DNA of 42,900 nt from Dyadobacter sp. CY323. GTDB lineage: Bacteria > Bacteroidota > Bacteroidia > Cytophagales > Spirosomataceae. Each line of letters opens with the position of its first letter. Position 1 is the stretch's first letter. Positions 25,840-35,070 of the stretch are shown here, in pieces. The stretch is from contig NZ_JAJUXH010000026.1 of assembly GCF_021390245.1 (NCBI RefSeq), positions 1-42,900 of the forward strand. Reading direction: 5' to 3'. The translations under genes were made by a program, and so were the position numbers. The notes below the pieces were generated by a model that was given only the letters and a program-made list of their open reading frames with translations, made no database searches and was not told the origin of the DNA.

Positions 25840-27558
25840 TCAGGGCACCGACTCTGTATAGGCAGGGATCGTTGTTGGGGCTTGCGGCCACAACTTTTGA
25901 ATGATCCAGGCAAAGACAATGACCAGCACGCAACCGATCAGGTTGAGCCATAGAAAGGCAGTCAGCTCTAAGTTAAAGCTGATGATCACAAAGATTTCGC
26001 CGGTGATGCTGGCCCAGAACACGGCCCGGCTTCCGATGTTTTTAAAATAAAACGCCACCAGGAAAATCCCGAGGATGACCCCGTAAAAAAGCGAGCCGAG
26101 AATGTTCACGGCCTCGATCATACTTCCCAGCCGGGAGGCGTATTGGGCTACGGCGATGCAGAAGATACCCCAAAAAAAAGTAGCCCAGCGGGAGGCTTTC
26201 AGGTAATCGTGATCTGAATTGTCCTTTCGAAGTATCCGCTTGTAAACATCGATCACCGAGCAGGAAGCAAGCGAGTTATAGGCACTGGCCACCGAGCCCA
26301 TCGAAGCCAGCAGGATCACGGCAATCAAAAGCCCGACCATGCCTTTGGGCAGGTAGTCGATCACAAAGCGCAGAAATATGTAGTTGACATCGTTGGTATC
26401 CCCGCCATTCGCTTTGGAGAGCAGTTTTTGCGAATCCGAACGCAGGTCGCTGATTTTAGCCTCCATTTTTGATAAGACCCCTCGCGAGGCGTCAATGGCC
26501 GCCTGGTCGTTTCTTTTCAGGGCATCGGTGAGTGCAAGGACCTGCGGCCGTTTTTGGGCCTGGACCTTTTCATGTTGCTTTTCGAGCGCATGGTACTGGC
26601 TGGCATACGGGGTGGTTTTGATCTTATCAACAACCGTTTGATTAAAGAACAGGGGAGGAGTTGTAAACTGATAAAAAGCAAAAACCAGCACTCCCACCAG
26701 CAGGATCAGAAACTGCATCGGGATTTTTAGCAGCCCGTTCATGGCCAGCCCCAGCTTGCTTTGGCCCTGGGAGCTGCCGGTCAGAAAACGCCCGACCTGA
26801 GATTGGTCGGTACCAAAATAGGAGAGTTGCAGGAAAAACCCGCCGATGAGCCCGGACCAGACATTATAGCGGTTATTTAAATCAAATGTAAAATCAATCA
26901 GATTTACCTTTCCCATCTTGCCAGCTACATGCAGGGCGTCGGTGAAGGAAACCTGTTCGGGCAGGAATTTGACGACCATCACTCCGGCCACCACCATACC
27001 CACGGTGATGATGCCCATTTGCTGTAAATGCGTGTGGGACACGGCCTGCGAGCCGCCCCGGATGGTGTAAAGCATGACAATTCCTCCGGAAATGATGTTT
27101 GTCCAGGTGATGTCCCATCCTAAGATCGCCGAAAGGATCAGCGAGGGAGCATAAATGGAAAGCCCCGTTGAAAGCCCGCGTTGCAATAAAAACAGGAAAG
27201 AGGTGAGCGCGCGCGTGCGCAAGTCAAAGCGCCCTTCTAAAAATTCGTAGGCGGTAAATACCTTTAAGCGGCCAAACTTAGGCACAAACGTGACGCACAA
27301 AACCACCATCGCCAGCGGCAAGCCGAAATAGAACTGAACAAAACGCATTCCGTCCGTATAAGCCTGCCCGGGCGCGGATAAAAACGTGATGGCGCTTGCC
27401 TGGGTGGCCATGAGCGATAAGGTAACGTGATACCACGGCATGGACTGGCCGGCTAGTAAAAAGGAGTCCATCGTATGCTTTTCCCGGCTACGGTAAATCC
27501 CGTAAAAAACAACAAAGAGCAGGGTAAGAGAAAGTACAATCCAGTCCAGAGAGCTCAT
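25840..27558 (-). CDS. Sodium:solute symporter (SSS family)
   Basis: A 572-residue Na+-coupled transporter. About 13 hydrophobic helices are visible, with the SSS core motifs TLSLMATQASAITFLSAPG, YEFLEGRFDLRTR, GGSQAVSHTHLQQM and GTDQSQVGRFLTG. A hydrophilic, helix-forming stretch of about 85 residues (roughly 305-390) is inserted between transmembrane helices and contains YHALEKQHEKVQAQKR and KISDLRSDSQKLL. Relatives in Bacteroidota lie near glycoside hydrolase genes and are assumed to take up sugars or sialic-acid-type compounds. The divergent rhamnosidase pair here suggests a rhamnose-related substrate, but this is inference. Its ATG overlaps the stop of the small membrane protein gene (ATGA). 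Confidence 0.92.
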   Translation of the reverse strand: MSSLDWIVLSLTLLFVVFYGIYRSREKHTMDSFLLAGQSMPWYHVTLSLMATQASAITFLSAPGQAYTDGMRFVQFYFGLPLAMVVLCVTFVPKFGRLKVFTAYEFLEGRFDLRTRALTSFLFLLQRGLSTGLSIYAPSLILSAILGWDITWTNIISGGIVMLYTIRGGSQAVSHTHLQQMGIITVGMVVAGVMVVKFLPEQVSFTDALHVAGKMGKVNLIDFTFDLNNRYNVWSGLIGGFFLQLSYFGTDQSQVGRFLTGSSQGQSKLGLAMNGLLKIPMQFLILLVGVLVFAFYQFTTPPLFFNQTVVDKIKTTPYASQYHALEKQHEKVQAQKRPQVLALTDALKRNDQAAIDASRGVLSKMEAKISDLRSDSQKLLSKANGGDTNDVNYIFLRFVIDYLPKGMVGLLIAVILLASMGSVASAYNSLASCSVIDVYKRILRKDNSDHDYLKASRWATFFWGIFCIAVAQYASRLGSMIEAVNILGSLFYGVILGIFLVAFYFKNIGSRAVFWASITGEIFVIISFNLELTAFLWLNLIGCVLVIVFAWIIQKLWPQAPTTIPAYTESVP

Positions 27559-27710
27559 TGAAAATGGGTCATAAAGAAATAGAAGAGGACAATGAGAAGA
27601 GCCAGCGCTGCGATCATTACGATGTAAAGCTGTTTCCAGCTGCGCACAAATGGGGGCAAACCGTCACGGGGGAAACCCGGGTCCTGCGTACTGTTTTCTT
27701 TGGTGGTCAT
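27555..27710 (-). CDS. Small single-pass membrane protein coupled to the symporter
   Basis: A 51-residue protein starting at the ATG at 27710: a polar N-terminus (MTTKENSTQDPGFPRDGLPP), then one strongly hydrophobic helix (LYIVMIAALALLIVLFYFFM) near the C-terminus. The frame can be extended to 27797 (80 residues), but that part looks unlike a protein start. Its TGA overlaps the symporter ATG (ATGA at 27555-27558), so translation is coupled. The size and arrangement suggest an accessory subunit of the symporter or a membrane-insertion helper. I recognise no named family. Confidence 0.6.
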   Translation of the reverse strand: MTTKENSTQDPGFPRDGLPPFVRSWKQLYIVMIAALALLIVLFYFFMTHFQ

Positions 27711-27884
27711 CAAAGGGTAGCGTTTGGCTGTCAGCCCAAAATTAGACGCTAATGCGTGGCTGGCAAAATTAGAACGGTATTTCTCTTGATTTCGCATATT
27801 GGAAGCTTCGCGCTGCGTTTGCTAAACAGGATACAACAGGCTAGTTAGCTAGTTAATAATTACTTATTTTCCCCAAATATTACA

Positions 27885-29663
27885 ATGAAATTTAACTTTC
27901 CCGTCGTGAAAAAATACGTTGCGCTTTGTGTCGGAGCTTTGCTGGCGATGCATCAATTTGCTGCCGGCCAGCAGCTTCCACCCATTTTTGATAAAAGCTA
28001 CCAGACTCAGAGGGATTCGCGCGTAAGGGACTACCTCACGGCCAGACGCATTGTGTGGACCTCCGATAAGACCGGAACCAGCGTGGTTAACGCGCAGAAC
28101 CTGCTTAAAAAAGGCACCGGGCAAGCCGATCTGGTGCATAAGAATTTCTGTACGCTCATAAGTGACGACCAGGCAAGGCCGGGGATCGTTTTTGATTTTG
28201 GCAAGGAAATACAAGGCGGCATTCAGATCATTACCGATCAGCCTGCAAACCAAAAGCCGGTCCGGATCCGGGTACGTTTTGGAGAATCCGTCAGCGAGGC
28301 CATGTCGGAGATTGATACCATTCAGGGCGCCACCAACGATCATGCGATGCGCGACTTCACCATCGAAGTACCCTGGCTGGGTGCGATGCAGGTAGGCAAT
28401 TCGGGTTTTCGATTCGTGCGCATTGATCTCATTGATGCTAACCGCGAGCTGCAATTAAAGGAAGTGAGAGCCATTTTCGAGTACCGCGACATTGCGTATC
28501 TGGGTTCTTTTAAAAGCAGTGATGAGCGGCTCAACCAGATCTGGAACACAGGTGCCTATACGGTGCATTTGAATATGCAGGAATACCTTTGGGATGGCAT
28601 TAAACGTGACCGCCTGGTGTGGGTGGGGGATATGCACCCGGAGGTGATGACCATTAACACGGTTTTTGGAAAAAATGAGGTCGTGGCAAAAAGCCTGGAC
28701 CAGGCCCGGGATATTACCCCGCTGCCGGGCTGGATGAATGGGATCAGTGCTTATTCGATGTGGTGGGTTCTCATTCACAGGGATTTATACAAAAATCAGG
28801 GAGATTTAGAGTACCTGCGCAAACAGCAAAAATACCTGGTGGCATTGCTTGATCTTTTAATGGAAAAAACCAAAGACAACAAAGAAAACCTGGACGGTAC
28901 CCGCTTTCTGGACTGGCCATCGAGTGAAAACCCAAAAGGCATCCACGCGGGCCTGCATGCGATGATGGTCATGACCCTTCAGGCCGGTGCCGAGTTGTGC
29001 ACCATTCTTGACGAGCCGGCCCAGGCTGCAAAATGCAAAAACGCCGCCGCGCAAATGAGCCTGTACGTGCCCGACATGAACGGCTCCAAGCAGGCAGCCG
29101 CACTGATGGCGCTGGCCGGACTGATCCCGGCCGAAAAAGCTAATGCAGAGGTGATCGCGATCGGGGACTGCGAGAACTTCTCGACCTTTTACGGCTATTA
29201 TATGCTGGAGGCCAAAGCCAAAGCAAAAGATTATACCGGCGCATTAAACTGCATTCGCAGCTATTGGGGTGGCATGCTGGATATGGGGGCAACCACATTC
29301 TGGGAGGATTTTGATTTGAAGTGGACAAAAAATGCAGCTCCGATCGATGAACTGGTGCCTGCTGGAAAAGATGATATTCACGGGGATTTTGGTGCTTATT
29401 GTTATAAAAACCTTCGGCACAGCCTGTGCCACGGCTGGGCGTCGGGTCCTACTTCCTGGCTCACCGAGCATGTGCTCGGGGTGAGCGTGGTGGAAGCCGG
29501 CTGCAAAACCATCCGCGTGCAGGCCAACCTGGGCGATCTTGCCTGGGTGGAAGGGACCTATCCCACGCCGCTGGGCGTTGTTAAAATCCGTCATGAAAAA
29601 CAGACTGACGGGACCGTTAAATCGATGATCGATGCTCCGAAAGGAGTGAAAGTATTGCGTTAA
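27885..29663 (+). CDS. Alpha-L-rhamnosidase-like secreted protein (GH78)
   Basis: A 592-residue secreted enzyme. A signal peptide ends near residue 28 (MHQFAAGQ). The catalytic region has features of GH78: WDGIKRDRLVWVGDMHPEVM, corresponding to the family's D(E/R)LxWxGD segment, DWPSSENPKGIHAG, FWEDFDLKW with a candidate base Glu, and HSLCHGWASGPTSWLTEHVLG. It is shorter than full-length GH78 proteins such as its neighbour (about 880) and lacks several of the N-terminal beta-sandwich modules. It should cleave terminal alpha-L-rhamnose from plant or bacterial polysaccharides or glycosides. The gene is followed 17 bp later by a second GH78 gene and is divergent from the symporter. Confidence 0.83.
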   Translation: MKFNFPVVKKYVALCVGALLAMHQFAAGQQLPPIFDKSYQTQRDSRVRDYLTARRIVWTSDKTGTSVVNAQNLLKKGTGQADLVHKNFCTLISDDQARPGIVFDFGKEIQGGIQIITDQPANQKPVRIRVRFGESVSEAMSEIDTIQGATNDHAMRDFTIEVPWLGAMQVGNSGFRFVRIDLIDANRELQLKEVRAIFEYRDIAYLGSFKSSDERLNQIWNTGAYTVHLNMQEYLWDGIKRDRLVWVGDMHPEVMTINTVFGKNEVVAKSLDQARDITPLPGWMNGISAYSMWWVLIHRDLYKNQGDLEYLRKQQKYLVALLDLLMEKTKDNKENLDGTRFLDWPSSENPKGIHAGLHAMMVMTLQAGAELCTILDEPAQAAKCKNAAAQMSLYVPDMNGSKQAAALMALAGLIPAEKANAEVIAIGDCENFSTFYGYYMLEAKAKAKDYTGALNCIRSYWGGMLDMGATTFWEDFDLKWTKNAAPIDELVPAGKDDIHGDFGAYCYKNLRHSLCHGWASGPTSWLTEHVLGVSVVEAGCKTIRVQANLGDLAWVEGTYPTPLGVVKIRHEKQTDGTVKSMIDAPKGVKVLR

Positions 29664-29680
29664 AAGTATTTTACTGAGCT

Positions 29681-32332
29681 ATGCAAATCCCGTTACTGCT
29701 TTTGACTTTCCTTGCCAGTATGTCCAGCTCGATTGCCCAGGGTTTAAGCCCGTCCTACCTGCGCTGCGAGTATCATGAGAACCCGGTCACCGACGCGGCC
29801 TCTCCACGCCTGAGCTGGGAGCTGAACTCGCCGCAGACCAATCAGGTGCAAACCGCCTACCAGATCCTGGTAGCGCTCTCAGAGCAGGATCTAACCGAAT
29901 CCAAAGCAGATTTGTGGAATTCAGGCAAGGTAAATCACCGGGCAACTTATCAGATAGCTTACGCGGGAAAACCATTAAAGTCCCGCCAGAGCTGTTACTG
30001 GAAAGTCAGAAGCTGGGATAAAAACGGGGTAGTGGGACCGTGGAGCAAGGCTAGCAGCTGGCAAATGGGCCTTCTTGCCAAATCAGAGTGGAAGGCCAGC
30101 TGGATTGGCCTTGACTTAGATCATCTTGGAAAAGGAAAAGTATACCATTTGCCGCCGGCACCGTACCTGAGAAAACAAATTCACGTTAAAGCTACCTTTA
30201 AAAAAGCGACACTGTATGTCACGGCGCTGGGCCTCTATGAATTTTCCATTAATGGTAACAAAATCGGTGACGCGTTTTTAACGCCCGGCTGGACCGATTA
30301 CGACAAACGCGTTTACTACCAGAGCTATGATGTTACCTCCCAGCTCAGGGCCGGCGCGAATGCATTGGCCTCGCAGGTCTCTTACGGCTGGTACGCAGGG
30401 TATCTGGGCTATTCACTACTGGTTCAAAATCCGGTAGTACGGGCGTTTTATGGGAAAGTGCCTGTCCTAAAAGCCCAGTTGGAAGTCACCTATCAGGACG
30501 GATCCATGGAGACTTTTTTAACCGACCAAACCTGGAAGGCCAGTCAGGGCGCGCTGTTGGAATCCGACCTGCTAAACGGAGAAACGTATGACGCCCGGCT
30601 GGAACAAAACGGCTGGAATAAGGCCGACTTCGATGATAAAAGCTGGAAGCAAGCGCAGGTTTTTGAGGACCGGCCAGAAAGGAAAATACAGGTCTATCCC
30701 GGCCCTCCGGTGAGAGTGACTCAGACACTTCCAGTCCAATCGACTACAAAGCGGCCGGATGGCAGCTACATCATGGACATGGGGCAAAATTTTGCAGGGA
30801 TCATCAGGCTCCATGTCAAAGGCGAGGCAGGGGACACGGTCCGGCTGCGGTTTGGGGAGAAGCTTTATCCCGACGGGAGGCTGATGACTGAGAACCTGAG
30901 AATGGCGCGCGCCACCGATACCTATATCGTAAAGGGAGATCCTCAGGGAGAAACCTGGGAGCCGAAGTTCACTTTTCATGGATTTCAGTTTGTGGAAATA
31001 AAAGGATTAAGATATAGGCCCGACAGCCAGACGCTGCTGGGTTTGGTCATCGGATCGGACACGCCCAAAACCGGCTCATTTGAAACCGACAATGCGATGG
31101 TCAATCAGCTTTACAGCAACATCGACTGGACCCAGCGGGCCAACTACATTGATATTCCAACCGATTGCCCCCAGCGCGATGAGCGCATTGGCTGGACGGG
31201 AGACGCGCAGGTGTACGCGAAATCAGCCACCTTCAACCGCGATGTCGCTTCCTTTTTTACCAAATGGGTCGTTGACCTCAACGATGGCCAGCGGGCCAAT
31301 GGGGCTTATCCCCTGTACGCGCCCGCACCCGACCTTCGAAAAACCGATACTTTCTCGCCCGGATGGATGGAGGCAGGCATCATTTGCCCCTACCAGATTT
31401 ACCGCGCGTACGCTGACACGAGAATGATCAGCGAAGGCTGGACGCACATGGTCCGGTTCATGGACTTTTTAGAAAAGAGAAGCAAAGGTGATTTCGTCTT
31501 TAAAGAAAACGCCTTTGCCGATCTCGACCCAAAAGGCGGTTATGGTGACTGGCTCTCTTTTGGTAAAAAAACGCCGCCAGACCTTCTGGCATCCTTTTAC
31601 TATGCCTACTGCGCGGATTTGATGGCAGAAATGGCCCAAGCGATCGGAAACAAAAAAGATCAGCAGCGGTTTGCCCTGACATCGGCCAAAGCCCGCAAGG
31701 CAATCCTTGAACATTACACCGATTCCCAGGGCAGGTTTACATGCAACCAGAAAGCGTATGGAAATGGGGCCGGTTATGTAGACGGCGCGCTTGGTTTTAC
31801 AGGAAACACGCAAACCGCTTACGCCAATGCGATTTACATGAATATCGTCGAGGAGAAAGCGATTAAAAAATCAGGAGCGTTTCTCTCTGAGCTCATCAAA
31901 GAAAACGGCAATAAACTAGCTACCGGCTTTCTTGGCGCAAAGCCCCTTCTTCCGGCATTATCGGTAAGCGGCCACCCGGATCTGGCTTACAAATTATTTT
32001 TAAGCAAAGAATTTCCCTCCTGGGGATTTGAAGTGGAGAACGGCTCGACGACCATCTGGGAGCGCTGGGACAGCTATACCAAGGAAGATGGCTTTAAGTA
32101 TAATGCAGCCATGAACTCGTTTAGTCATTATGCGTTTGGCGCAGTTTGTGAATGGATGTTTGGGCACGCGGCCGGTATTAAAGCGACAAAACCGGGCTAT
32201 GCCGAGTTTGATATCAGGCCTGAAATCGCCCCGAAAGGTATGGGCAAGGACGGGATAAACCACTTAAAGGCAAGTCTTAAAACGATCAACGGCTTAATCA
32301 CCTCCGAGTGGGAAAGAAAAGAGGACCACTAG
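29681..32332 (+). CDS. Alpha-L-rhamnosidase (GH78), C-terminus cut by a frameshift
   Basis: An 883-residue secreted enzyme with a signal peptide (LASMSSSIAQG). It opens with an Ig-like/fibronectin module (SPSYLRCEYHENPVTDAASPRLSWEL) and the Bac_rhamnosid_N-type module (KATLYVTALGLYEFSINGNKIGDAFLTPGWTDYDKRVYY). Then comes the catalytic (alpha/alpha)6 domain with TDCPQRDERIGWTGD, which carries the usual catalytic acid, and NGSTTIWERWDSY, which carries the base. The reading frame stops at TAG 32330-32332 right after INGLITSEWERK, while the expected C-terminal beta-domain continues in the -1 frame at 32308-32517. The catalytic domain is intact, so activity may remain. This could be a real mutation, an assembly error or programmed slippage in AAAA at 32317-32320. 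Confidence 0.9.
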   Translation: MQIPLLLLTFLASMSSSIAQGLSPSYLRCEYHENPVTDAASPRLSWELNSPQTNQVQTAYQILVALSEQDLTESKADLWNSGKVNHRATYQIAYAGKPLKSRQSCYWKVRSWDKNGVVGPWSKASSWQMGLLAKSEWKASWIGLDLDHLGKGKVYHLPPAPYLRKQIHVKATFKKATLYVTALGLYEFSINGNKIGDAFLTPGWTDYDKRVYYQSYDVTSQLRAGANALASQVSYGWYAGYLGYSLLVQNPVVRAFYGKVPVLKAQLEVTYQDGSMETFLTDQTWKASQGALLESDLLNGETYDARLEQNGWNKADFDDKSWKQAQVFEDRPERKIQVYPGPPVRVTQTLPVQSTTKRPDGSYIMDMGQNFAGIIRLHVKGEAGDTVRLRFGEKLYPDGRLMTENLRMARATDTYIVKGDPQGETWEPKFTFHGFQFVEIKGLRYRPDSQTLLGLVIGSDTPKTGSFETDNAMVNQLYSNIDWTQRANYIDIPTDCPQRDERIGWTGDAQVYAKSATFNRDVASFFTKWVVDLNDGQRANGAYPLYAPAPDLRKTDTFSPGWMEAGIICPYQIYRAYADTRMISEGWTHMVRFMDFLEKRSKGDFVFKENAFADLDPKGGYGDWLSFGKKTPPDLLASFYYAYCADLMAEMAQAIGNKKDQQRFALTSAKARKAILEHYTDSQGRFTCNQKAYGNGAGYVDGALGFTGNTQTAYANAIYMNIVEEKAIKKSGAFLSELIKENGNKLATGFLGAKPLLPALSVSGHPDLAYKLFLSKEFPSWGFEVENGSTTIWERWDSYTKEDGFKYNAAMNSFSHYAFGAVCEWMFGHAAGIKATKPGYAEFDIRPEIAPKGMGKDGINHLKASLKTINGLITSEWERKEDH

Positions 32333-32517
32333 AAGTAAGAGTGACCGTTCCCACAAACACCGTCGCCAGAATCCACGTCCCTGCATCGCAGGCGGCTCAA
32401 ATTCTAACCGGGGGCGAGCCTTTAAGCAAGACAAAGAAAGTCAAGGTGATTGGTAGTAAAGACGGGTACCAGGTTGTAGAGGTGGGCTCGGGTTTCTATG
32501 AGTTTGTTGTCAGATAG
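32308..32517 (+). pseudogene. Displaced C-terminal domain of the GH78 rhamnosidase
   Basis: A 69-residue fragment beginning LEVRVTVPTNTVARIHVPAS after a few leading residues and ending EVGSGFYEFVV. This is the C-terminal beta-sandwich closing segment normally fused to GH78 catalytic domains. It is in the -1 frame relative to the preceding gene and overlaps its last 25 bases. A one-base insertion near 32317-32325 would restore the fusion as ...EWERK(E)GPLEVRV. The GTG at 32308 is unlikely to be a genuine start. Confidence 0.8.
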
Positions 32518-32592
32518 TTAATAAAGTCTCGATAAAATTTTTAACTTTTGGGCTTCAAAGCACGTAACTCAACGTTTAATTCGACCTTGTTA

Positions 32593-34089
32593 ATGACATC
32601 TGCCAAAACCAGAATTTTAAATCCATTGACTTTTTTTTGCGCGACATTACTTCTTTTGGCCTTTGAAATCCCTGGCGTGCTCGCCCGGCCGGGTTTTCAG
32701 CAGGATACCACTTCCAAAACTACGCAGGGGAAAGCCTGGGTTGAACTGGCCGCTTACGGCTCGACAGCGTCAAGGACGCCTTTCTGGTTGCATGCCAATC
32801 AATGGGGGATCGTTCCGACCTCCGGTCAGCTGGGAAGCCTGAGATTGGGCGTTGAGGGGCGGGAAATCCTTAGCAAAGATACTTCTGCAAGTCTTAAATG
32901 GAGCCTTCCATACGGAGTCGAGCTTGTGGGAAACGCCAGCGAGCACAGCAAACTTTTAATTCCCCAGGCCTATGCAGGAATTGCTTTGGGCAGTTTTCAG
33001 CTGACCGTAGGCAGAAGAAAAAAGTATGTTGGCTTTAACGACCATGAGCTGGGAACGGGTTCGTATATGTGGTCGGGAAATGCACTTCCCGTGCCTCGAA
33101 TCGAGCTTGCATTTGAGAATTATGTCCCTGTGATCCGTAATTTTTTGTATTTCAAAGGTTTTTATTCCGATGGCTGGCTGGGCAACAAGCGGCCTGTTAC
33201 CAGTGAGTTAAAGCTTCATAACAAAGGATTATTTGTAAGGTTAGGAAGGCCAAACGGCAAAGTGAAATTACACGGAGGCTTCAATCACGCGGTGCAATGG
33301 GGCGGGAAGAGCCCGTATTTTACCGAGAACGGACAAATGCCCAGGGGATTAGATAAATACTGGTATGTGGTATCGGGGTTTAAGCCCTTGAAACTAAAAG
33401 ACATTTCTGATTTTGATCGGACCAACCGGATCGGAAATCATGTCGCAAGTCTTGACGCGGCACTGGAACTTGATTTTGAATCGGTAAATGTGATGCTCTA
33501 TCGGCAAAATTTGGTCGAAGACGGTTCATTATTTTACCTCAATAACGTGAAGGACGGGCTTAATGGAGTGAGCTTTACAATGAAAAACGGGGAAGGCAAG
33601 GTATTTTCACTGGATAAGCTGACACTGGAATTGCTTTACACAAAAAGCCAGGGAGGCAGTGTGGTTGACAGTACGCACATCCGCGGCAAAGACGACTATT
33701 TCAATAACGCGCAGGTAAGGGACGGCTGGTCCTATTTTGGCCGTGGACTCGGCACGCCATTCATTACAGCCGGCACGGAAAACAACTGGCCGGGATATGC
33801 GGATTTTTTTACAAATAACAACCGCGTGTGGGTAATACACACAGGCATGATAGGAAGGCTAAATGATGCCACCTGGACGACGAAGTTATCGCTTTCAAGT
33901 AATCAGGGGACTTACGATCAGCCGCTTCCGGGAAAGATATACCAGTTTTCAGGGATTGTTGAACTATCAAAACCCGTCAGATGGTTTAGTGGCTCCACAC
34001 TTAAGGGAGCCATTTCCCTCGATCAGGGTAAGCTATTTGATAACGCATTTGGAGCGATGTTGTCCATCCGTAAAAACATCGCTTTTTAA
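32593..34089 (+). CDS. Capsule assembly protein, Wzi family
   Basis: A 498-residue outer-membrane protein. The ATG at 32593 precedes a signal peptide (hydrophobic LTFFCATLLLLAF, cleavage after LARPGFQQ or nearby); an in-frame TTG at 32548 is less likely. The Wzi signature WVELAAYGSTASRTPFWLHANQWG follows, then barrel strands rich in YxGI, GRR and FxNY patterns up to a terminal aromatic residue (RKNIAF). Wzi proteins of enterobacteria bind capsule at the surface as 18-stranded barrels, and the Bacteroidota members are assumed to handle polysaccharide. The neighbouring RmlD and initiating glycosyl-phosphate transferase on the other strand support a polysaccharide role. Confidence 0.87.
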   Translation: MTSAKTRILNPLTFFCATLLLLAFEIPGVLARPGFQQDTTSKTTQGKAWVELAAYGSTASRTPFWLHANQWGIVPTSGQLGSLRLGVEGREILSKDTSASLKWSLPYGVELVGNASEHSKLLIPQAYAGIALGSFQLTVGRRKKYVGFNDHELGTGSYMWSGNALPVPRIELAFENYVPVIRNFLYFKGFYSDGWLGNKRPVTSELKLHNKGLFVRLGRPNGKVKLHGGFNHAVQWGGKSPYFTENGQMPRGLDKYWYVVSGFKPLKLKDISDFDRTNRIGNHVASLDAALELDFESVNVMLYRQNLVEDGSLFYLNNVKDGLNGVSFTMKNGEGKVFSLDKLTLELLYTKSQGGSVVDSTHIRGKDDYFNNAQVRDGWSYFGRGLGTPFITAGTENNWPGYADFFTNNNRVWVIHTGMIGRLNDATWTTKLSLSSNQGTYDQPLPGKIYQFSGIVELSKPVRWFSGSTLKGAISLDQGKLFDNAFGAMLSIRKNIAF

Positions 34090-34100
34090 GCCATGAAACG

Positions 34101-34952
34101 CTAAACAAGGCGGTTAATACAAATTCCAAGGCTATCTCTCCAATAAGGGATGGAAATTCCGAAAGCTGACTTGATTTTGGTTTTATCCATCACAGAGTAG
34201 GCGGGGCGAACAGCCTTCGTTATATACTCGGAAGTTTTCACGGGAACAAGCGTTACCGGGGTTTCGCTAATGTCGAATACCGCTTTTGCGAAATCGTACC
34301 AGGAAGTCACGCCCTCGTTGCTGTAATGGTAGATTCCATATGCTCTACTTCCGGATTCAATGATATCCAAAATCGCTCCTGCTAAATCAATTGCGTAAGT
34401 AGGAGAACCTACCTGATCGACAATCACGCCGAGCTGATCCCTTTCTCTGCCCAATCGCAACATCGTTTTAACAAAGTTGTTGCCATACTCCGAATATAGC
34501 CAACTAGTACGCAAGATAAAATGCTCTGGCAGCATTTCGGCAATGGCTATTTCCCCCTCCAATTTCGTCAGACCATAGATATTTTCAGGTTCTGTGCTAT
34601 CGGCCTCTGATAGCAAGCCTGTCACGTTCCCTTTAAAAACGAAATCCGTACTAATGTGAACAAGTGCAGCGCCATGTTTTTTGCAAGCCGCTGCTACGTT
34701 GGCAGCGCCATCCCGATTTACTTTTCGGCAAATATCCTGATCATCCTCTGCTTTGTCAACTGCTGTATAGGCAGCGCAGTTAATGACGTATTCCGGTTTT
34801 TCATGGGCAAGCAGGGTCTCCAAAGCTTCAATATCAAGGATATTGCCCGCTTCTTCTGTTGGAAAGGAAATGTCTGTAATATTTCTTTCTGTGGATACTT
34901 TTTTGAGGCAACTTCCTAATTGGCCGGACCCTCCGAGAACTACGATTTTCAT
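34101..34952 (-). CDS. rfbD: dTDP-4-dehydrorhamnose reductase
   Basis: A 283-residue short-chain dehydrogenase that makes dTDP-L-rhamnose, the last step of the Rml pathway, using NAD(P)H. Visible: the Rossmann loop GGSGQLG (7-13), NCAAYTAVDKAEDD (58-71), STDFVFKG (101-108) with the catalytic Thr, and the catalytic Tyr126-x3-Lys130 in YGLTKLEGE. The RTSWLYSEYGNNFVKTML segment is characteristic of RmlD/RfbD. Cytosolic. rmlA, rmlB and rmlC are not in this window. It is on the same strand as, and 118 bp downstream of, the sugar transferase gene. The terminator between them separates the two transcripts, so it may have its own promoter. Confidence 0.95.
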   Translation of the reverse strand: MKIVVLGGSGQLGSCLKKVSTERNITDISFPTEEAGNILDIEALETLLAHEKPEYVINCAAYTAVDKAEDDQDICRKVNRDGAANVAAACKKHGAALVHISTDFVFKGNVTGLLSEADSTEPENIYGLTKLEGEIAIAEMLPEHFILRTSWLYSEYGNNFVKTMLRLGRERDQLGVIVDQVGSPTYAIDLAGAILDIIESGSRAYGIYHYSNEGVTSWYDFAKAVFDISETPVTLVPVKTSEYITKAVRPAYSVMDKTKIKSAFGISIPYWRDSLGICINRLV

Positions 34953-35012
34953 TGAGTTTTAAGCTTAATTAATAATGAATGTCAAAGATAGACGAACGAG
35001 GTCTAACCTATT

Positions 35013-35039
35013 AAAAAAGCCTGGACAAAATGCCAGGCT
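35013..35039 (-). terminator. Terminator after the sugar-phosphate transferase gene
   Basis: A 7-bp stem AGCCTGG (35018-35024) and CCAGGCT (35033-35039) with an eight-base loop. On the minus strand it is followed by six T (35018-35013). It sits 32 bp after the stop codon of the gene at 35071. Confidence 0.85.
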
Positions 35040-35070
35040 GTAAAGCTTTAGGGATAAGTAAGAGACAGGA

